A stretch of 64,000 nucleotides of DNA from Nepenthes gracilis (taxonomy: Eukaryota > Streptophyta > Magnoliopsida > Caryophyllales > Nepenthaceae): assembly GCA_033239525.1 (NCBI GenBank), contig BSYO01000002.1:16154626-16218625 (forward strand). Reading direction: 5' to 3'. The notes under the pieces are model-generated. The model had not been told where the DNA came from and made no database searches. It was given only the letters and a program-made list of their open reading frames with translations. The number at the start of each line of letters is the position of its first letter. Within the stretch, counting starts at the first letter, position 1. Positions 30,008 through 41,399 of the stretch are shown piece after piece. A program made the translations under genes and the position numbers.

Positions 30008-30989
30008 CACGGTTGCTGGGCATGACAAGGGAGCTGTTGGAGCATGACAACCGATGCAGGTGCTGCTAGGAGCAATGAGGGACTAGCACAGATGCAAAAC
30101 CTGCACTGCTAAGTGTGACAGAGGAGTTGCTAGGAGTGACAATAGTGCGACAAGGGTGTTTCTAGAAGAACTGCTATCCACGAGAAGGGAGCTAAAGGAG
30201 CACAACAAGTGACGCAGGCACCGCTGGGAGCGACAAGGGACTGGCACGTACGCGACACAAGTGCTGCTGCGTGCAAAAATGGAGTTGCTAGGCACGACAC
30301 CGGCATTGCTCGGGCATGACACCAGCACGACACCAGCACTGTTGAGTGCGACAAGGGAGCTGCGGGAGCACGACAAGTAATAAGGGACAGGCACGGGTAT
30401 GATAGTAGTGCTACTGGGCACAACAAGGGTGATGCTGGGCGTGACACCAGCATGACACCGATATTGTTCGGCGTGACAAGGGAGTGGCTGGAGCATGACA
30501 AGAGATGTGGGCACAGCTGGGAGCAACGAGGGAGCTGCTGGGCATGACGAGGGTGTTGCTGGGAGCAACAAGGGCATTCTTAGGGCATGACACCGACGCA
30601 ATACCAACACTTCTGGGCACGACAAGGCAACTGCTGGAGCACGACAAGCGACACGGGCACTACTGGCCGCAATGATGGCATCAGTGGGTCATGACAAGGC
30701 CGAAACATAGGGCATCGGTGTAGTGCGCTGCGTGGTGTGACAATATAGTGGCACGAGCACTGCTTGGCACATGACACTGCCATGGTAGTTGATTCACATG
30801 GTCAAATATGATTATTGTTGGGGCACGGTAGGGACATGCCTTGAAAAGTAAGGGATGCAGCTGACGGTGCTACATTTTGTTCCATTTCGGTTATCCTACC
30901 TTGAAAAATTAGTGGTTTTCATAGGAGCATCCCAAGGGTAATGCAGAGCGGGGTGGATAGCTACAACAGCGACTGTCCATCCCCGAGCA
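30008..30989 (-). repeat. rDNA intergenic spacer between unit 1 18S and unit 2 26S
   Basis: 30008-30780 is a set of degenerate repeats of about 120-170 bp. The phrase gggagctgctggagca[c/t]gacaag recurs near 30024, 30187, 30356, 30479 and 30624, with gacaccagcacgacacc between. 30790-30989 is the non-repetitive segment next to the 26S 3' end. Long minus-strand frames here (Cys/Ser/Val-rich) are a period artefact. Confidence 0.8.
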
Positions 30990-33900
30990 TCCGAATTGGA
31001 GTGATGTACGGCTGAATCTCAGTGGATCTTGGCAGCAAGGCCACTTTGGCACTTACAATACCCCATCGCATATTAAAGTCATCTACAAAGGATTCAACCC
31101 CCCACTTGGTTGAAATTATACTTCTCGACAGCCCATGCGGAGCATCTGTCATGGGGGCTTTACCAACGACACATGCCCTTGGGGGCTACGCCCCTACTAC
31201 GGGTCGGCAAATGAGCAGCGAGCACGTGCATCACTTTTGGCCTGGATTCTAACTTTGAGGCAGTCAATCATAATCTAATGCGCGATATCTTTGCGCCATT
31301 AGATTTTCAAGAAAGCGCAAAAACCAATGGTGTAAATCAATGGTTCCTCTCATAATAGGTTGAATAACTATCGCGACACTATCATCAGTCGGGTAAAACT
31401 AACCTTTCTCATTATGGTGTAAACCCAGCTCACGTTCCCTATTAGTCGGCCAACAATCCAACACTTAGTGAATTCTTCTTCACAATAATAGCAAGAGCTG
31501 ACATCAAAGGATCAAAAAGCAACGTCGCTATGAATGCTTGGCTACCATAAGGCAGTTATCCCTGTGCTAACTTTTCTGACATCTAGCTTCAAATTTTGAG
31601 GGTCTAAGGGATCATTTGGCTGTGAATTCACTGTTTGTATTCATACTAAAAATTAGAAGCAAAGAAGCTTTTACCCTTCTGTTCCACACAAGATTTTTAT
31701 TCTCATTGAGCTCATCTTAGGACACTTACGTTATCTTTTAACAAATGTGCCGCCCCAACCAAACTCCCCACTTGATACCCTCTGCTTGGATAGGCCTATT
31801 GGGCAAGCCTCGGGTCCAAAAATAGGGGCCATGCCCCGCTTTTGACTCACTAAGTAAGTAAAATAATGTTAAAAGTAGTGGTATTTCACTTTTGCTCGAG
31901 GGCTCCCTATCCTACACCTTTCAAGTCATTTCACAAAGTTGGACTAGAGTCAAGCTAAACAGGGCCTTCTTATGCCACTGATTCTACCATGCCCGTTCGC
32001 TTGGTTGTGGTTTCACTGGATAGTAGACAAGCACAGCAAAAATCTCATTAATCCATTCATGCGCATCACTAATTAGATGATGAGGCATTAGGCTACCTTA
32101 AGAGAGTCATAGTTCCTTCCGCAGTTTACCCGTAATTGGTTGAATTTCTTCACTTTGACATTCAGAGTGTTGGGAAAAAATCACATAGCGGTAGCATTCT
32201 CATGGACAATCGCAATGCTTTGTTTTAATTAAACAGTCGGATTCCCCTTGTCCATACCAGTTCTGAGTCGGCTATTCGATGCTCGGGGAAGGCCTCTAAG
32301 GGAGCCATTCCCAGTTCGTCCCCCAGTCGACAAGCGGTGACCTACTCTCCTCGTCGAGGCAGCTCAAGCAATCCACTAACAGTCGACCGGTTTCAGACTG
32401 GGACCCCCGTGGCCAGCCCTCAAAGCCAATCCTTTTCCCAAAGTTACGGATCCATTTTGCCAACATCCCATGCCTACATTATTCAGTTGACCAGAGGCTG
32501 TTCACCTTGGAGACCTGATGCGGTTATGAGTACTATCGGGCCTGGTCAGCACTAGGACCTCCAGATTTTCATGGGTTACCGAGGGTGCACCAAACACCAC
32601 GCAACGTCTAGTGCTCTTCCAGCCGCTAGACCCTACTTTCAGTTGATCTGTTTCTAGGGTGGGCAGGTTGTTAAATAGAAAAGATAACTCTTCCTGAGGC
32701 CCCCGTCGACGTCTCTGGACTCCCTAACATTATTATCAACCGTCGCATCCCAGTTCAGGAATTTTAACCCAATTCCATTTCAAAGCTCGCGCAAGTGCAC
32801 TATCAAATAGGCTTCCCCGCTCTCTTAGGATTGACTAACCCATGTGCAAGTGCCATTCACATGGAGTGTTTCCACTCTTCAGACTTCAAAGTTCTCATTT
32901 GAATATTTTCTACTACCACTGACATTTGCACTGACGGCCGCTCCACCCTGCCTTGCACCACAGATTTTGCGGTGACCGCCGCTCCCTCCTACACATCTGG
33001 GCCTTGCACTTCCCCCAACGGTTGGGTCTAGGTCACTTGCTCAAGTGCCAAACATTTTCGGTGCTAGTTGATTAGGCAAGTGAGTTGTTACACACTCCTT
33101 AGTGGATTTCAACTTCCATGACCACCGTCCTGCTGTCTTAATCGACCCACACCCTTTATAGGATTTAGGTTAGCGCACAGTTCGACACCGTAACTCGACT
33201 TCAAGTTAATCCCGCTTTTCCAGTTCTGCTTACCAAAAATGGCCTACTTAGAGCTCTCGATTCCATGTCACGGCTCAACGAAGCAACCATGCTGTCCTAC
33301 AAATTTAAAGTTTGAGAATTGGTTGAGAGTGTTGCGCCCCCAATGCCTCTAATCATTGGCTTTATCCAATAGAACTCGCATTCTAGCTCTAGCTATACAG
33401 AGGGAAACTTCAGAGGGAACCAGCTACTAGACAGTTCGATTAGTCTCACCCTTATACCCAAGTCTGACAAACGATTTGCACGTCAGTATCGCTTCAGGCC
33501 TCCACTAGAGTTTCCTCTAACTTTGCACCACACCGGCATAGTTCACCATCTTTTGGGTCCCGATAGGTATGCTCTCACTCGAACCCTTCTCAGAAGATCA
33601 AGGTTGGTCAGCAGTGCAGCCCACAAGCAGATCTCGCCAATCAACTTCCTTGTGCCGTATGGGTTTACTTACCAATTGACTTGCACACATGTCTACCTCC
33701 TTGGTCTGTTTTTTAGGACACTGCTAATGGGGGGCCCGCAGGCCGATGCCCGAGTGTGCAGTTTCCAAGCATGCCGTGACAACACACACTGCCTTCCATG
33801 ATCACTAGGATGATGCTCTCAAGCTCGTCTATGGCTCCGGTTTTAGTCGCCCCCTCAGTCAACGTCGGTCCATGCCCCGAGCTAATAGGCAAGCTGCCTT

Positions 33901-34367
33901 GTGATTGTTTCGTATCCGACCGGGGTGCATCGCTGGCTCCCATCCGCTTCCGTTCGAAAAATTTCAAGCACTATTTGACTCTCTTTTGAAAGTCCTTTTC
34001 ATATTTTCCTTACGGTACTTGTTCACTATCAGTTTCTCGCTGTTATTTAGCCTTGGATGGAATTTACAGCCCGCTTGAGGTTGCATTCCTAAACAACCCG
34101 ACTCGGCAATAGTGCCTCCTGGTGCGATAGGGTCCGAGCATGATAGGGCTCTCACCCTCTCTGGTGCCCCTTTCCAAGGGACTTGGGCCTGGTCCGTCAC
34201 GGAGGACACTTCTCTAGACTACAATTCAAACTATAGAGCCGCCCAATTCTAAAGTTGGGCACTTCTCGGTTCACTCGCTGTTATTAGGGGAATCCATGTA
34301 AGTTCCTTTTCATCAGCTTATTGAAATGCTTAAACTCAACAGGTAGCCCAGCCTGACTTGGGATTGC
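30990..34367 (-). rRNA. 26S rRNA pseudogene, near full length, unit 2
   Basis: About 3.38 kb, the expected length. It spans from the 3' end (gaatctcagtggatctt, tacaataccccatcgc) to the 5' end (cttttcatcagcttattgaaatgcttaaactcaac near 34303-34340). It retains the segments deleted in unit 1 (31790-31875 and 33118-33390). Transitions are dense, for example ttattatcaaccgtcgca for ttgccgtcaaccgccac at 32730. It is read as a decayed copy. Confidence 0.9.
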
Positions 34368-34375
34368 TGTGTTGC
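34368..34375 (-). other. ITS2 of unit 2, part a (left of LINE)
   Basis: A few bases (tgtgttgc) continue the alignment to unit 1 ITS2 (tgtgttgatgcc at 28079) before the LINE begins. After the LINE the spacer resumes with gtgtcggtgccgtatgg at 36827. A short degenerate TSD (gtgt..g) is possible. Confidence 0.5.
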
Positions 34376-34439
34376 AATCGCTACATCGAGACTATCTGTA
34401 TCCAACTGTAAGCCTCTCATTAATAAAGTCATTCGACGT

Positions 34440-35709
34440 ATTTCACCCTTGAAAAATCGATGGCTTTCGTTTGGCGAGTGTCTTCAGCTCGTTTCATCAA
34501 TCCTATTGTCCATCCACTTATACTGGGGGTCCATTTTTATTTTGCCAGAGTCTGTTCTTAAACTCATCGAGAGCTACATCCGGCGATTTCTATGGCATGG
34601 CGTTTATGATGGGAAGGCAACCGCAAAGGTAGCAGGGAATGACATTTGCTACCCAAAGAGCGAAGGTGGCCTAGGGCTAAAAAACTTGCAGGCCCAGGAC
34701 AAAGCTCTGATCTGCAAGTTACTTTGGCACATTATTACAAAGTACTCTTGCTCTATGTGGGCTCGATGGGCTCATGTGCATAGGATTAAGGACCGATGTA
34801 TTTGGACCATAAAAGTCCCGAAATCAGCGTCGTGGTGTTGGCAAAAAATTATAAAGTTACGTCCCTACATGCGCCCTCATACGCAATACTTAATTGGAGA
34901 CGGAACTGATGCCTTTCTATGGCTTGATAATTGGCTCCCTTTGGGCCCTTTGTGGGATAAGAGCACAGATAGGACACGAATGGTTTCAGGACTGCCTTGG
35001 GATGCGAAAGTTAAAGAAATTATTCGAGGGGACAGATGGGCATGGCCAAACTCGTTTGATATGGAAATTTCTCGTTTGATGGATAACATGCCCCTTTACC
35101 TCCCGAAGTCTCAAAATAAGGATTCTGTTTGTTGGACGGCCTCTACTGAGGGGTTTTTTTCGAGCTGCTCTTCCTATTACCTCTTTCACCCTCCAAAGGC
35201 AAAAATGCCATGGGCTTCCCTAGTTTGGAGTCCCCCCCATACCCGCTCATGCATTCACTTTATGGCTAGCTATTAGATGTAGATTTAGCACTCTTGATCG
35301 TATCTGTCGCTACACCAATATACCAACAATATGCACTTTTTGCAAATCTGGAGATGAAAACCATAATCACCTTTTTTTCCGCTGCCCCTTTTTCGCTTCC
35401 CTATGGCATCTAATCCGGCAGCGAACGGGCAACCAATGGCCTTACCCCGATTAGTCCCAAAATATCCTTTTGGCTGCACAAAAATGGAAAGGCAAAAACT
35501 TGCAAGCCCAATCTAAACGACTGACCCTTGCGGCCACAGTTTATTTCATCTGGAAGGAGCGCAACAATCGTACATTTCAAAACTCTCCTATTCAGGATAC
35601 CACCATTTTATATTCCCATATCTTCAATGTGGTTCGAAACAAGTAGAAAATTTATTTTGACCCCTCCAAAGGGGTGGATCGATCCTTCTTGATGCGCTGG
35701 AACTTATAA
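34440..35709 (+). pseudogene. LINE ORF2 C-terminal half (RT thumb and zf-RVT), broken
   Basis: The first frame (34449-35276) encodes LKNRWLSFGECLQLVSS, SEGGLGLKNLQAQDKAL, DRCIWTIKVPKSASWCW and GDGTDAFLWLDNWLPLGPL. A shift near 35240-35280 leads into STLDRICRYTNIPTICTFCKSG, HNHLFFRCPFFASLW (zf-RVT Cys/His ligands) and TVYFIWKERNNRTFQNSPIQD. Single stops replace Trp or Gln (at about 35452 and 35646). It ends GVDRSFLMRWNL, stop. This part normally supports RT processivity and RNA binding. It is non-functional here. Confidence 0.85.
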
Positions 35710-35733
35710 AAAAAATTAAATTTTTGTGATTCT

Positions 35734-35737
<4 letters not shown>

Positions 35738-35772
<35 letters not shown>

Positions 35773-35808
35773 ATATGTATTTATAAATAAATATATATAT
35801 ATATTTTC
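35738..35808 (+). repeat. (AT)n microsatellite in LINE 3' UTR
   Basis: Roughly 70 bp of TA dinucleotides with a short interruption (ggatatgtatttataaataa). It is orthologous to the shorter tract at 3561-3582. Confidence 0.9.
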
Positions 35809-35809
35809 T

Positions 35810-36826
35810 CTCTCTTGGTGCTTGTTTCCTGGATGGCAGATGGATAGGCTGGTTTTTTCAGTGCCTCTTTTAGTTTTGTGGCTGTTGTTCGACAGTTAGC
35901 TGTTGGTCTTGGTTGGTACCATTTCCCTGGGTACCTCCTTGGTTTCATGTGTACTATCTTTTTTTTTCATGTTTTTTTCTGAAATGCCATTGGCGTTATT
36001 TTGAAAAAAAAAGATTTGGACTGAAATCCTACTGTGACCAGTAGGTAAAAAAAAAAGCTGTGGAATTGATGTGGACGGTTGAAGCTGCTGAAGGTGCTGG
36101 TGTGGTGTGGTGTTATGTTGTCAGAAGCAAATTTGGCTTAACAATATTGGGCCTTCACGCAAACTAGATGGTGCTACTACCGCAAGAAGTAGTCTCTCTT
36201 TGGTGTGTTCTTTGAGCATGGTGCTGAGTTCTACTGTTCATATAGCAATCTAATAGTTAGAGTTTGAGGCTCCTTGCTGCTATTATGGGTGTGGCTTCTC
36301 TACATTGGCTAGTCTGTTATCCTGCCAATGCATCCTCCTGCTTGGATGATCTTGCTTGTTGTGTGGATTTCGTCTCCTGCTGCCTTTGCAACGGTTCCGG
36401 CGCAGATCTATGATTGGTAGCTAGCAGGGTTGAAGCAGTGTGCCGGACTACAGGGGTGTTTGGGAGGGAGAGCTGATATGGTTTTGTTGCTGGCTTCGTC
36501 TTCGGTTTGGGAACCCTGTTGCTCTGCTGGGCTACCTGGTTCCCTCTCTTCTATGATCTCGGTATGGGCGCTGATTGATCCTGTGTTGACATATGTGGCC
36601 GATCTGATGTTTAGACAATTGAGCTAGAGACATTACTATAGTGTCACATGCTCTATGATGTTTTGATTGTATTCTTGTTTTCATGACTTGTGTCATGGTG
36701 CTTTGGGGCTACCCTAGTCACTATATTCTATCTCTAAGTCGGTAAAATACTTGGAATAGAACATAGGTGTTGTATTTTCTTTCCTTTCTTTTTAATACAA
36801 TTTTATTACTTACCAGAAAAAGTGTC
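35810..36826 (+). other. LINE 3' UTR, no gene
   Basis: About 1 kb aligned with 3590-3711 plus 6193-7226 (shared gcttgtttcc, ggttggtacca, cctactgtgac, gctgctg, gtgctggtgtggtgtgg). It shows no coding potential and ends with the hairpin and terminus. Confidence 0.8.
36722..36765 (+). other. LINE 3'-terminal stem-loop
   Basis: Arms tatattctatctctaagt (36722-36739) and acttggaatagaacata (36749-36765) enclose the loop cggtaaaat. Confidence 0.8.
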
Positions 36827-36978
36827 GGTGCCGTATGGACAACATGGCAGGGTCATGCAAGCTTCATGGGCGACGGGCTGAGCGGGACGTAATCTAACCT
36901 TGCCCTTCACCTTGTTGACAACGGAATGTCGTGGGGCAGTCATCAAGCTTTAATTTTAGGCCAACCACAAAACAATAC
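36827..36978 (-). other. ITS2 of unit 2, part b (between LINE and chromovirus)
   Basis: It aligns with 28083-28232 (tcatgcaagcttca, ggcagtc, aattttaggccaac). It ends in aatac (36974-36978), the left copy of the chromovirus TSD. Confidence 0.85.
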
Positions 36979-37099
36979 TATGGAGTCCTGATCTCGAAAA
37001 TATGATAATTACATATTTTTAAATTGATATAAATGTGTTTGAGGTGAATGGATTAAGGAAAAATGTTGAAGGAATTCAGTTTAGAGGCAGATTAAGCTC

Positions 37100-37255
37100 C
37101 AAGGCAATGGGGCTCGAGTGGTGCTTGACGCACCACTGGGGCCTAATTAGCAGAATGCACCCCTATAGTGGTGCTCGAGGCACCACCCGAGTGGATTTAG
37201 CAGAACCGGGTGCTCAAAGCCCGCCCGATTGGTGCTCGAGCACCGGTGACGAGAC
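37100..37255 (+). repeat. Decayed GGCGCC palindrome cluster in 5' LTR
   Basis: Positions that read GGCGC or GCGCC in the 3' LTR (56905-56990) read GGTGC or GCACC here (gtggtgctcgaggcaccac, ggtgctcgagcaccgg). The changes are CpG transitions that keep the palindromes partly paired. Confidence 0.6.
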
Positions 37256-37723
37256 AGCTCACATGATCTCTTTTCCTTTGCATTTTGAAGGTGATTTTGG
37301 AGTTTTATTTCAGTAAGCCCTCGACATCAACAAGAGGAAAGGAGAAAGGGAAGGAGAGGGAAGAGAAGAAAAGGGGGAAAGCTTTCGTCCAGTCTCAATC
37401 AGAGTCACGATAACTATAAATCAAGCTTAGGCAATTATACCTCAGACGCTATAAAAATGGTATTTATTCTTTAAAACCATTGTTTTGCATGTTTACTATA
37501 AATAATGCATATTTTTCTGATTAATCAAATAGATTTTGGGTTTACTAGTATATACTGCTAAATGTACCTCTGATTTCATAAAAATACATATGTTTGGTTT
37601 TCGTTTATCGTCTGAAAATTTTGGCAAAACCCTAGGTACAAAAATTGAAGATTTGATGCTTTATTTTCTATAGCTTCTGTTGTATAAAAGTTAATCTGTA
37701 ATGTGATAATATCACTGATGTAT

Positions 37724-38922
37724 GCTGGGCCGGATTGGGTTCCTGCACATTGCATTTGGATGCAGAGTGGGGCGTGTACTATTGGAGTTTTTTTCTTTCG
37801 CTGGTTTTGCTAACTTGGACGCTTTGGCTGTGCTGAGGATTCTGGTCTTACATACACTCTTTCCCGGTTGGGTGTAGGTGTATGGTGCTTTTAGCTAACT
37901 ATTGGGAAAAAAATGAAAAAAAAGTGAAAAAAAAAGAAAGAAAGAAGGACATTTCTTAGGTGGTAAACTTGTTGACCGGCTTTAGGTGTTTGGCCGGTCA
38001 ACTTGTTGACTGGCATCATGGATTGCGGAATGCGCTATCATCCACCCTGATGGGTTGCCCAGTTGGGCTATGTAGTTGTTTTGGGAGCTCATCTGTAATG
38101 TGGTCCCTCTCTCCTACTTGGCTGATCGGGGTTCCTGCGCATTGCATTTCTGTTGCTGAGTGGGGCGTGTGCTGTTGGAGTTTTTCCCCCACTGTTTTTG
38201 CTGACGTGGGCGCATTGACAGTGTAGTGCATTCTGACTCCTACACTCACTCTATCCCGGTTGGGTGTAGGCGTTTGGTGCTTATCTGCTAGCTATCGATT
38301 TCGGGTTGTGCTCTTGGATTTTAACTTTTTTGATAATAAAAAAAAATTTAAAAGAAAAAAAAAATATATATATATATAAGGATGAACTTATTGATTACAA
38401 AAAAAAAAAAAAAAAAAGAAGAAGAAGAAGGCAGATTGGGCCGAGGTGGAAGTGTTACCTTCAGGCTCGGCTAACGTGGACAGATGGCTAGTGTTTTGCC
38501 GGTTTACTATTTCACGCGGGTTCTGAGTGCCTGAACATAGTTTTTCTCTCACATTATCCCCGAATGGGATGCCGATGACTTGGACGAAGTGATTCTTTTG
38601 GGCATTATGGTGCCTTCGCTCACAAGCTCCCGGTCCTATTGGAGGTCGGTATGTGACTTCCGACTGGCGGTTTAGACTGACGTGGACAGTTGGCTATGCT
38701 GGGCACACCGGTCCTTCTCTTACACATTCCTGGTTTGGGTAGTTTGACCATTTTTGTGACTTGGAGGATGGAAGAGTGTTCTGAAGCACTCTTCAGTTTC
38801 GAGGCTGCTGATGGGCAGGTTGGCTGCGGGTCTTGGCTTGTTGTTATTTCCCTGTATACTTTCTTTTCGTTTTCATGTTTCTTTCATGGTGTGCTTGGGG
38901 AATGCACCGCGGCTTTATTTTC
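37724..38922 (+). repeat. LINE 3'-UTR-like block replacing part of the 5' LTR, with internal duplication
   Basis: This block is absent from the 3' LTR. It contains a roughly 390-bp-period duplication (gttcctgcacattgcattt at about 37739 and gttcctgcgcattgcattt at about 38130; both continue through cccggttgggtgtagg). Its right half (38672-38900: ctgacgtggacagttggct, gctgggcacaccggtcc, ggaggatggaaga) matches the LINE 3' UTR at 54098-54340. The LINE hairpin and poly-A terminus are missing, and no TSD is visible, so it did not arrive by a simple LINE insertion. A/T-rich runs occur at 38330-38430. Confidence 0.65.
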
Positions 38923-39082
38923 AGTTAAGAAATAAGAGAAAAAATATTTCTGATACTATTTATTAGGACCAGTGACTGATATACAATCAAGTTAGGTTCC
39001 CCGATATGCCTTAGAATATTATAGTGGTAATCGATGATAACTCTATCCATAGAGTTATATGTGGTCCGCCCTTCCTCAGGGC

Positions 39083-39155
39083 GTTAACTTAGATGGTAAA
39101 AAAAGTTAACTTAGATGGTATACTTACCAAAAAAAAAAAGTTAACTTAGACGGTA
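39083..39155 (+). repeat. Triplicated 16-bp target with two micro-insertions (A6 and TACTTACC(A)11)
   Basis: The 16-mer gttaacttagatggta occurs at 39083-39098 and 39105-39120, and with one change at 39140-39155. Between copies 1 and 2 lie six A residues. Between copies 2 and 3 lies tacttaccaaaaaaaaaaa, the exact LINE 3' terminus. The 3' LTR has one diverged copy (57928-57943) and no insert. The simplest reading is two successive LINE-machinery insertions of minimal length. Confidence 0.85.
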
Positions 39156-40188
39156 GTTACTGTTACCGGCTGGTGTACTGTATTGAATCCTGTGAGAAGG
39201 GATGTCCCATGAGACTAGACGGTTGTTACTGGCTTTGATTGTGTGCAAACACAATCTATCCTCGATTATTCGCCTCCTCCGATAGTAAGATTTACTGGCT
39301 GGTTCCTTTACTGATAGGAAAGGGATTTTCCATAATTTATAGAATTGAAACCGATTTCTGCTTTTTGAAACCTATCTTATCAATTAATTATTAACGAAGC
39401 ATGATTACATTGACTTCTGATTTTCAAAACTTGAGTTTTTTTTCTGGCAGTTCTTGAATCTTCTGCATCATGTTCTACTAAAGTTTCTGTAAATCACTAC
39501 TTTATAGCATTTATATTTCAACATGCATCAGAATCCGTTTTACTGCATTATGTTCTACGTAAAAGTTTTACTGCATGCTTGCATATACCTTGCTGGGCCT
39601 CGGCTCACTGTTTTACTATTTTTCCCCTACTGATGAGACTGTAGAGTTATTATTGGACGAGAAGGAGTGATCCAAAGTTTAGCCTAAAGACTTTGGAGAC
39701 TTGAAGTATTTTTAGAGATCTTGAAAAGAAACAGTTGAATTGTAATGGCCTGATATTTAATATATGGTTTTGTATATGGATTCTTGTATATAGAATGTAT
39801 GTCATGTATATGATAAAATAGGGAATTGTGCTTCTGCAGGTTTATAGCTCTGCTTCCTCTATATGTTTTTCTAGATTTCTTTATAGGTCCTAGATGACAT
39901 CTCTCGTCTAAATTCTGAAATAGTAGATAGGATTGTTGAAGTCAAGCCATGGATGGCATCTGTGGTCCAGTGAATCTGTGTTGTAGGAAAATTGTGGTAT
40001 CAATAGATAGTTGTGTGCATATACTGGTTGGTTATACAGGTTTTGTACAGGTTTATATTTCTGTGTAGCTTAGTTTTAGAAAAAATTCTGCCCACTTTTT
40101 TCTAGAACCTTAAGTAAGACTTGGGCTTCTATTCTTGTTCTAAATGACGGAATTAATTGAGGACAAAAAAAATGCATTCCATCATAGA

Positions 40189-40199
40189 TGGTATCAGAG
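40189..40199 (+). promoter_or_regulatory. Primer-binding site (Met-tRNA type)
   Basis: TGGTATCAGAG, two bases after the 5' LTR end. It is complementary to the 3' end of a methionine tRNA and marks where minus-strand DNA synthesis starts. Confidence 0.9.
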
Positions 40200-40402
40200 A
40201 AATAAGATGCCTTTGGAATTGATCAATCGAAAAGCGGAAGCATAGGCCTTAATTTCTGTGGGAATAGGTCAGGGTAGCTAAAGCAACTAGGACTTTTAGG
40301 AATTGGTCCTTAGGCTTGGTTTAAATTTCATTAAGTTATTGAATATTTTTTCCTTTAACTAATTTCTTGAGGTTACAATGTTGTGTTTACCTTGATTATA
40401 GG

Positions 40403-41255
40403 ATGGCTAGTAGAAGAAATAGAACAAATAACTGTGGTGCTGCTAATACTCCCCATGACCGAGAGGCTGCATATGTGGATTTGTTGGAGAGAATGACAAA
40501 TGTGGTGGACTCTGTCGAGCAGAGACATATGGCTCCAGTCCTTGCACCCAAGCCAGCTCTGGCATAGCTTGCTCCTACAATATATGACAAATTTATAGCG
40601 AAGTGAGTATCAGGTTTCTTAGGAAAGCCAGATCCGGTAGAAGCGGATGTGTGACAAAAGAGGATGAAAAAGATATTGTTGTGATTCGGTGTACCTATCA
40701 GGAGAAAGTCACCTTCGTCGTATGCAAGCTGGAAGGTGAAGCTGATGGTTGGTGGAGCATGAAGAAGAGGGCGTTTGGAGTTCCCGATGATGAAATCGAA
40801 TGGAAGATGTTTGAGGATGCATTTAAGGAGAAATACTTCTCGTGCATTCTCTAAGATCAGAAGGAGCAAGAGCTCATGAGGTTGGGATAGGAAAATATGA
40901 TGGCAACGGAATATGATGCAAAATTTACTGAGTTGTCCTAATGTTTGCCCAATTACGTGGAGGATGAGTCAAGGAAAGTAAAGAAGTTTCAGTAAGGGCT
41001 ATGGGATGATATTAGGAAGTCACTGTCAATTCTAAAGCTCTTGACTTATGCTGAAATTCTGGATAGGGCAGTGATTTATGAGAAGAAGGTGGAGAGAGAG
41101 AGATTTTATACAAAGAGGACTGCTAGCTAGGTGAGATTTCGTGCTGGATCTAATGTGGGATCTTTCGGACCATCCAAGAAGGCTAGGACAGCTGATAAGG
41201 GAAAGAACATCGTTCCAGCTCAGTCAGTGACTGGTTCTAGAGTATCAGCCGCTGA
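40403..41255 (+). pseudogene. Chromovirus gag, broken by stops
   Basis: ATG 40403 opens MASRRNRTNNCG, then PHDREAAYVDLLERM, TYQEKVTFVVCKLEG, MFEDAFKEKYFSCIL, DQKEQELMRLG, EYDAKFTELS and YVEDESRKVKKFQ. It is homologous to 1429-2061 on the other strand. In-frame stops after PALA, SCIL, MRLG, TELS and KKFQ are mostly TAG or TAA where the other copy or family has Gln, i.e. CAG or CAA with C changed to T. The protein would be the capsid precursor. Confidence 0.8.
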
Positions 41256-41256
41256 A

Positions 41257-41355
41257 TGTACTTTTTGCGGGAGAAAACACCTGGAGTAAGCGTGTCGTAA
41301 AGTATCGGGAGCATGCTTTAGATGTGGACAGTAGGGCCATGTGGTGAAAGATTGC
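41257..41355 (+). pseudogene. Tandem CCHC zinc knuckles of chromovirus nucleocapsid
   Basis: CTFCGRKHLE*AC and CFRCGQ*GHVVKDC, where each star is a TAG in a position usually filled by Gln. All eight zinc ligands remain, but both knuckles carry a stop. Confidence 0.8.
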
Positions 41356-41399
41356 CTATTGCCTCTGAGGCTGGAAGGAAAGAAGCCTACCGTTTCTAG

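Larger units (their letters stand above)
34376..36826 (+). mobile_element. 5'-truncated LINE (ORF2 C-terminal half plus 3' UTR) in ITS2
   Basis: LINE homology starts in the RT thumb region (aagcctctcattaataaagtc) and ends at TTTTATTACTTACC(A)n near 36825. It sits in ITS2 of rDNA unit 2 and is oriented opposite to the rDNA. A 3' UTR homologous to that at 3531-7215 follows the ORF2 remnant, without the solo LTR insertion of that copy. Confidence 0.85.
36979..40186 (+). repeat. 5' LTR of the chromovirus, with a foreign block
   Basis: Starts tatggagtcc (mutated from the TGTGAG of the 3' LTR) and ends ttccatcata (TTCCTTCACA in the 3' LTR). It aligns with 56755-58982 in three parts. 36979-37723 matches the start, 38923-40186 matches the end, and 37724-38922 is unrelated LINE-3'-UTR-like sequence replacing about 270 bp of LTR (57502-57770). 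A region of tripled target sequence lies at 39083-39155. Confidence 0.85.

Noticed and set aside
30083..30783. Several overlapping open frames of 60-180 codons rich in Cys, Ser, Val and Pro on the minus strand
   Set aside because: They lie in degenerate rDNA spacer repeats, several frames are open at once, and the residue pattern follows the repeat period. There is no start context and no homology to any family I know.
35738..35808. AT-rich tract as a replication origin or matrix attachment site
   Set aside because: It is a simple TA microsatellite within a LINE 3' UTR, present in shorter form at 3561-3582; nothing supports another role.
40189..40199. Possible tRNA gene
   Set aside because: Only the primer-binding complement of a tRNA 3' end is present; no cloverleaf can be formed around it or around 2962-2972.
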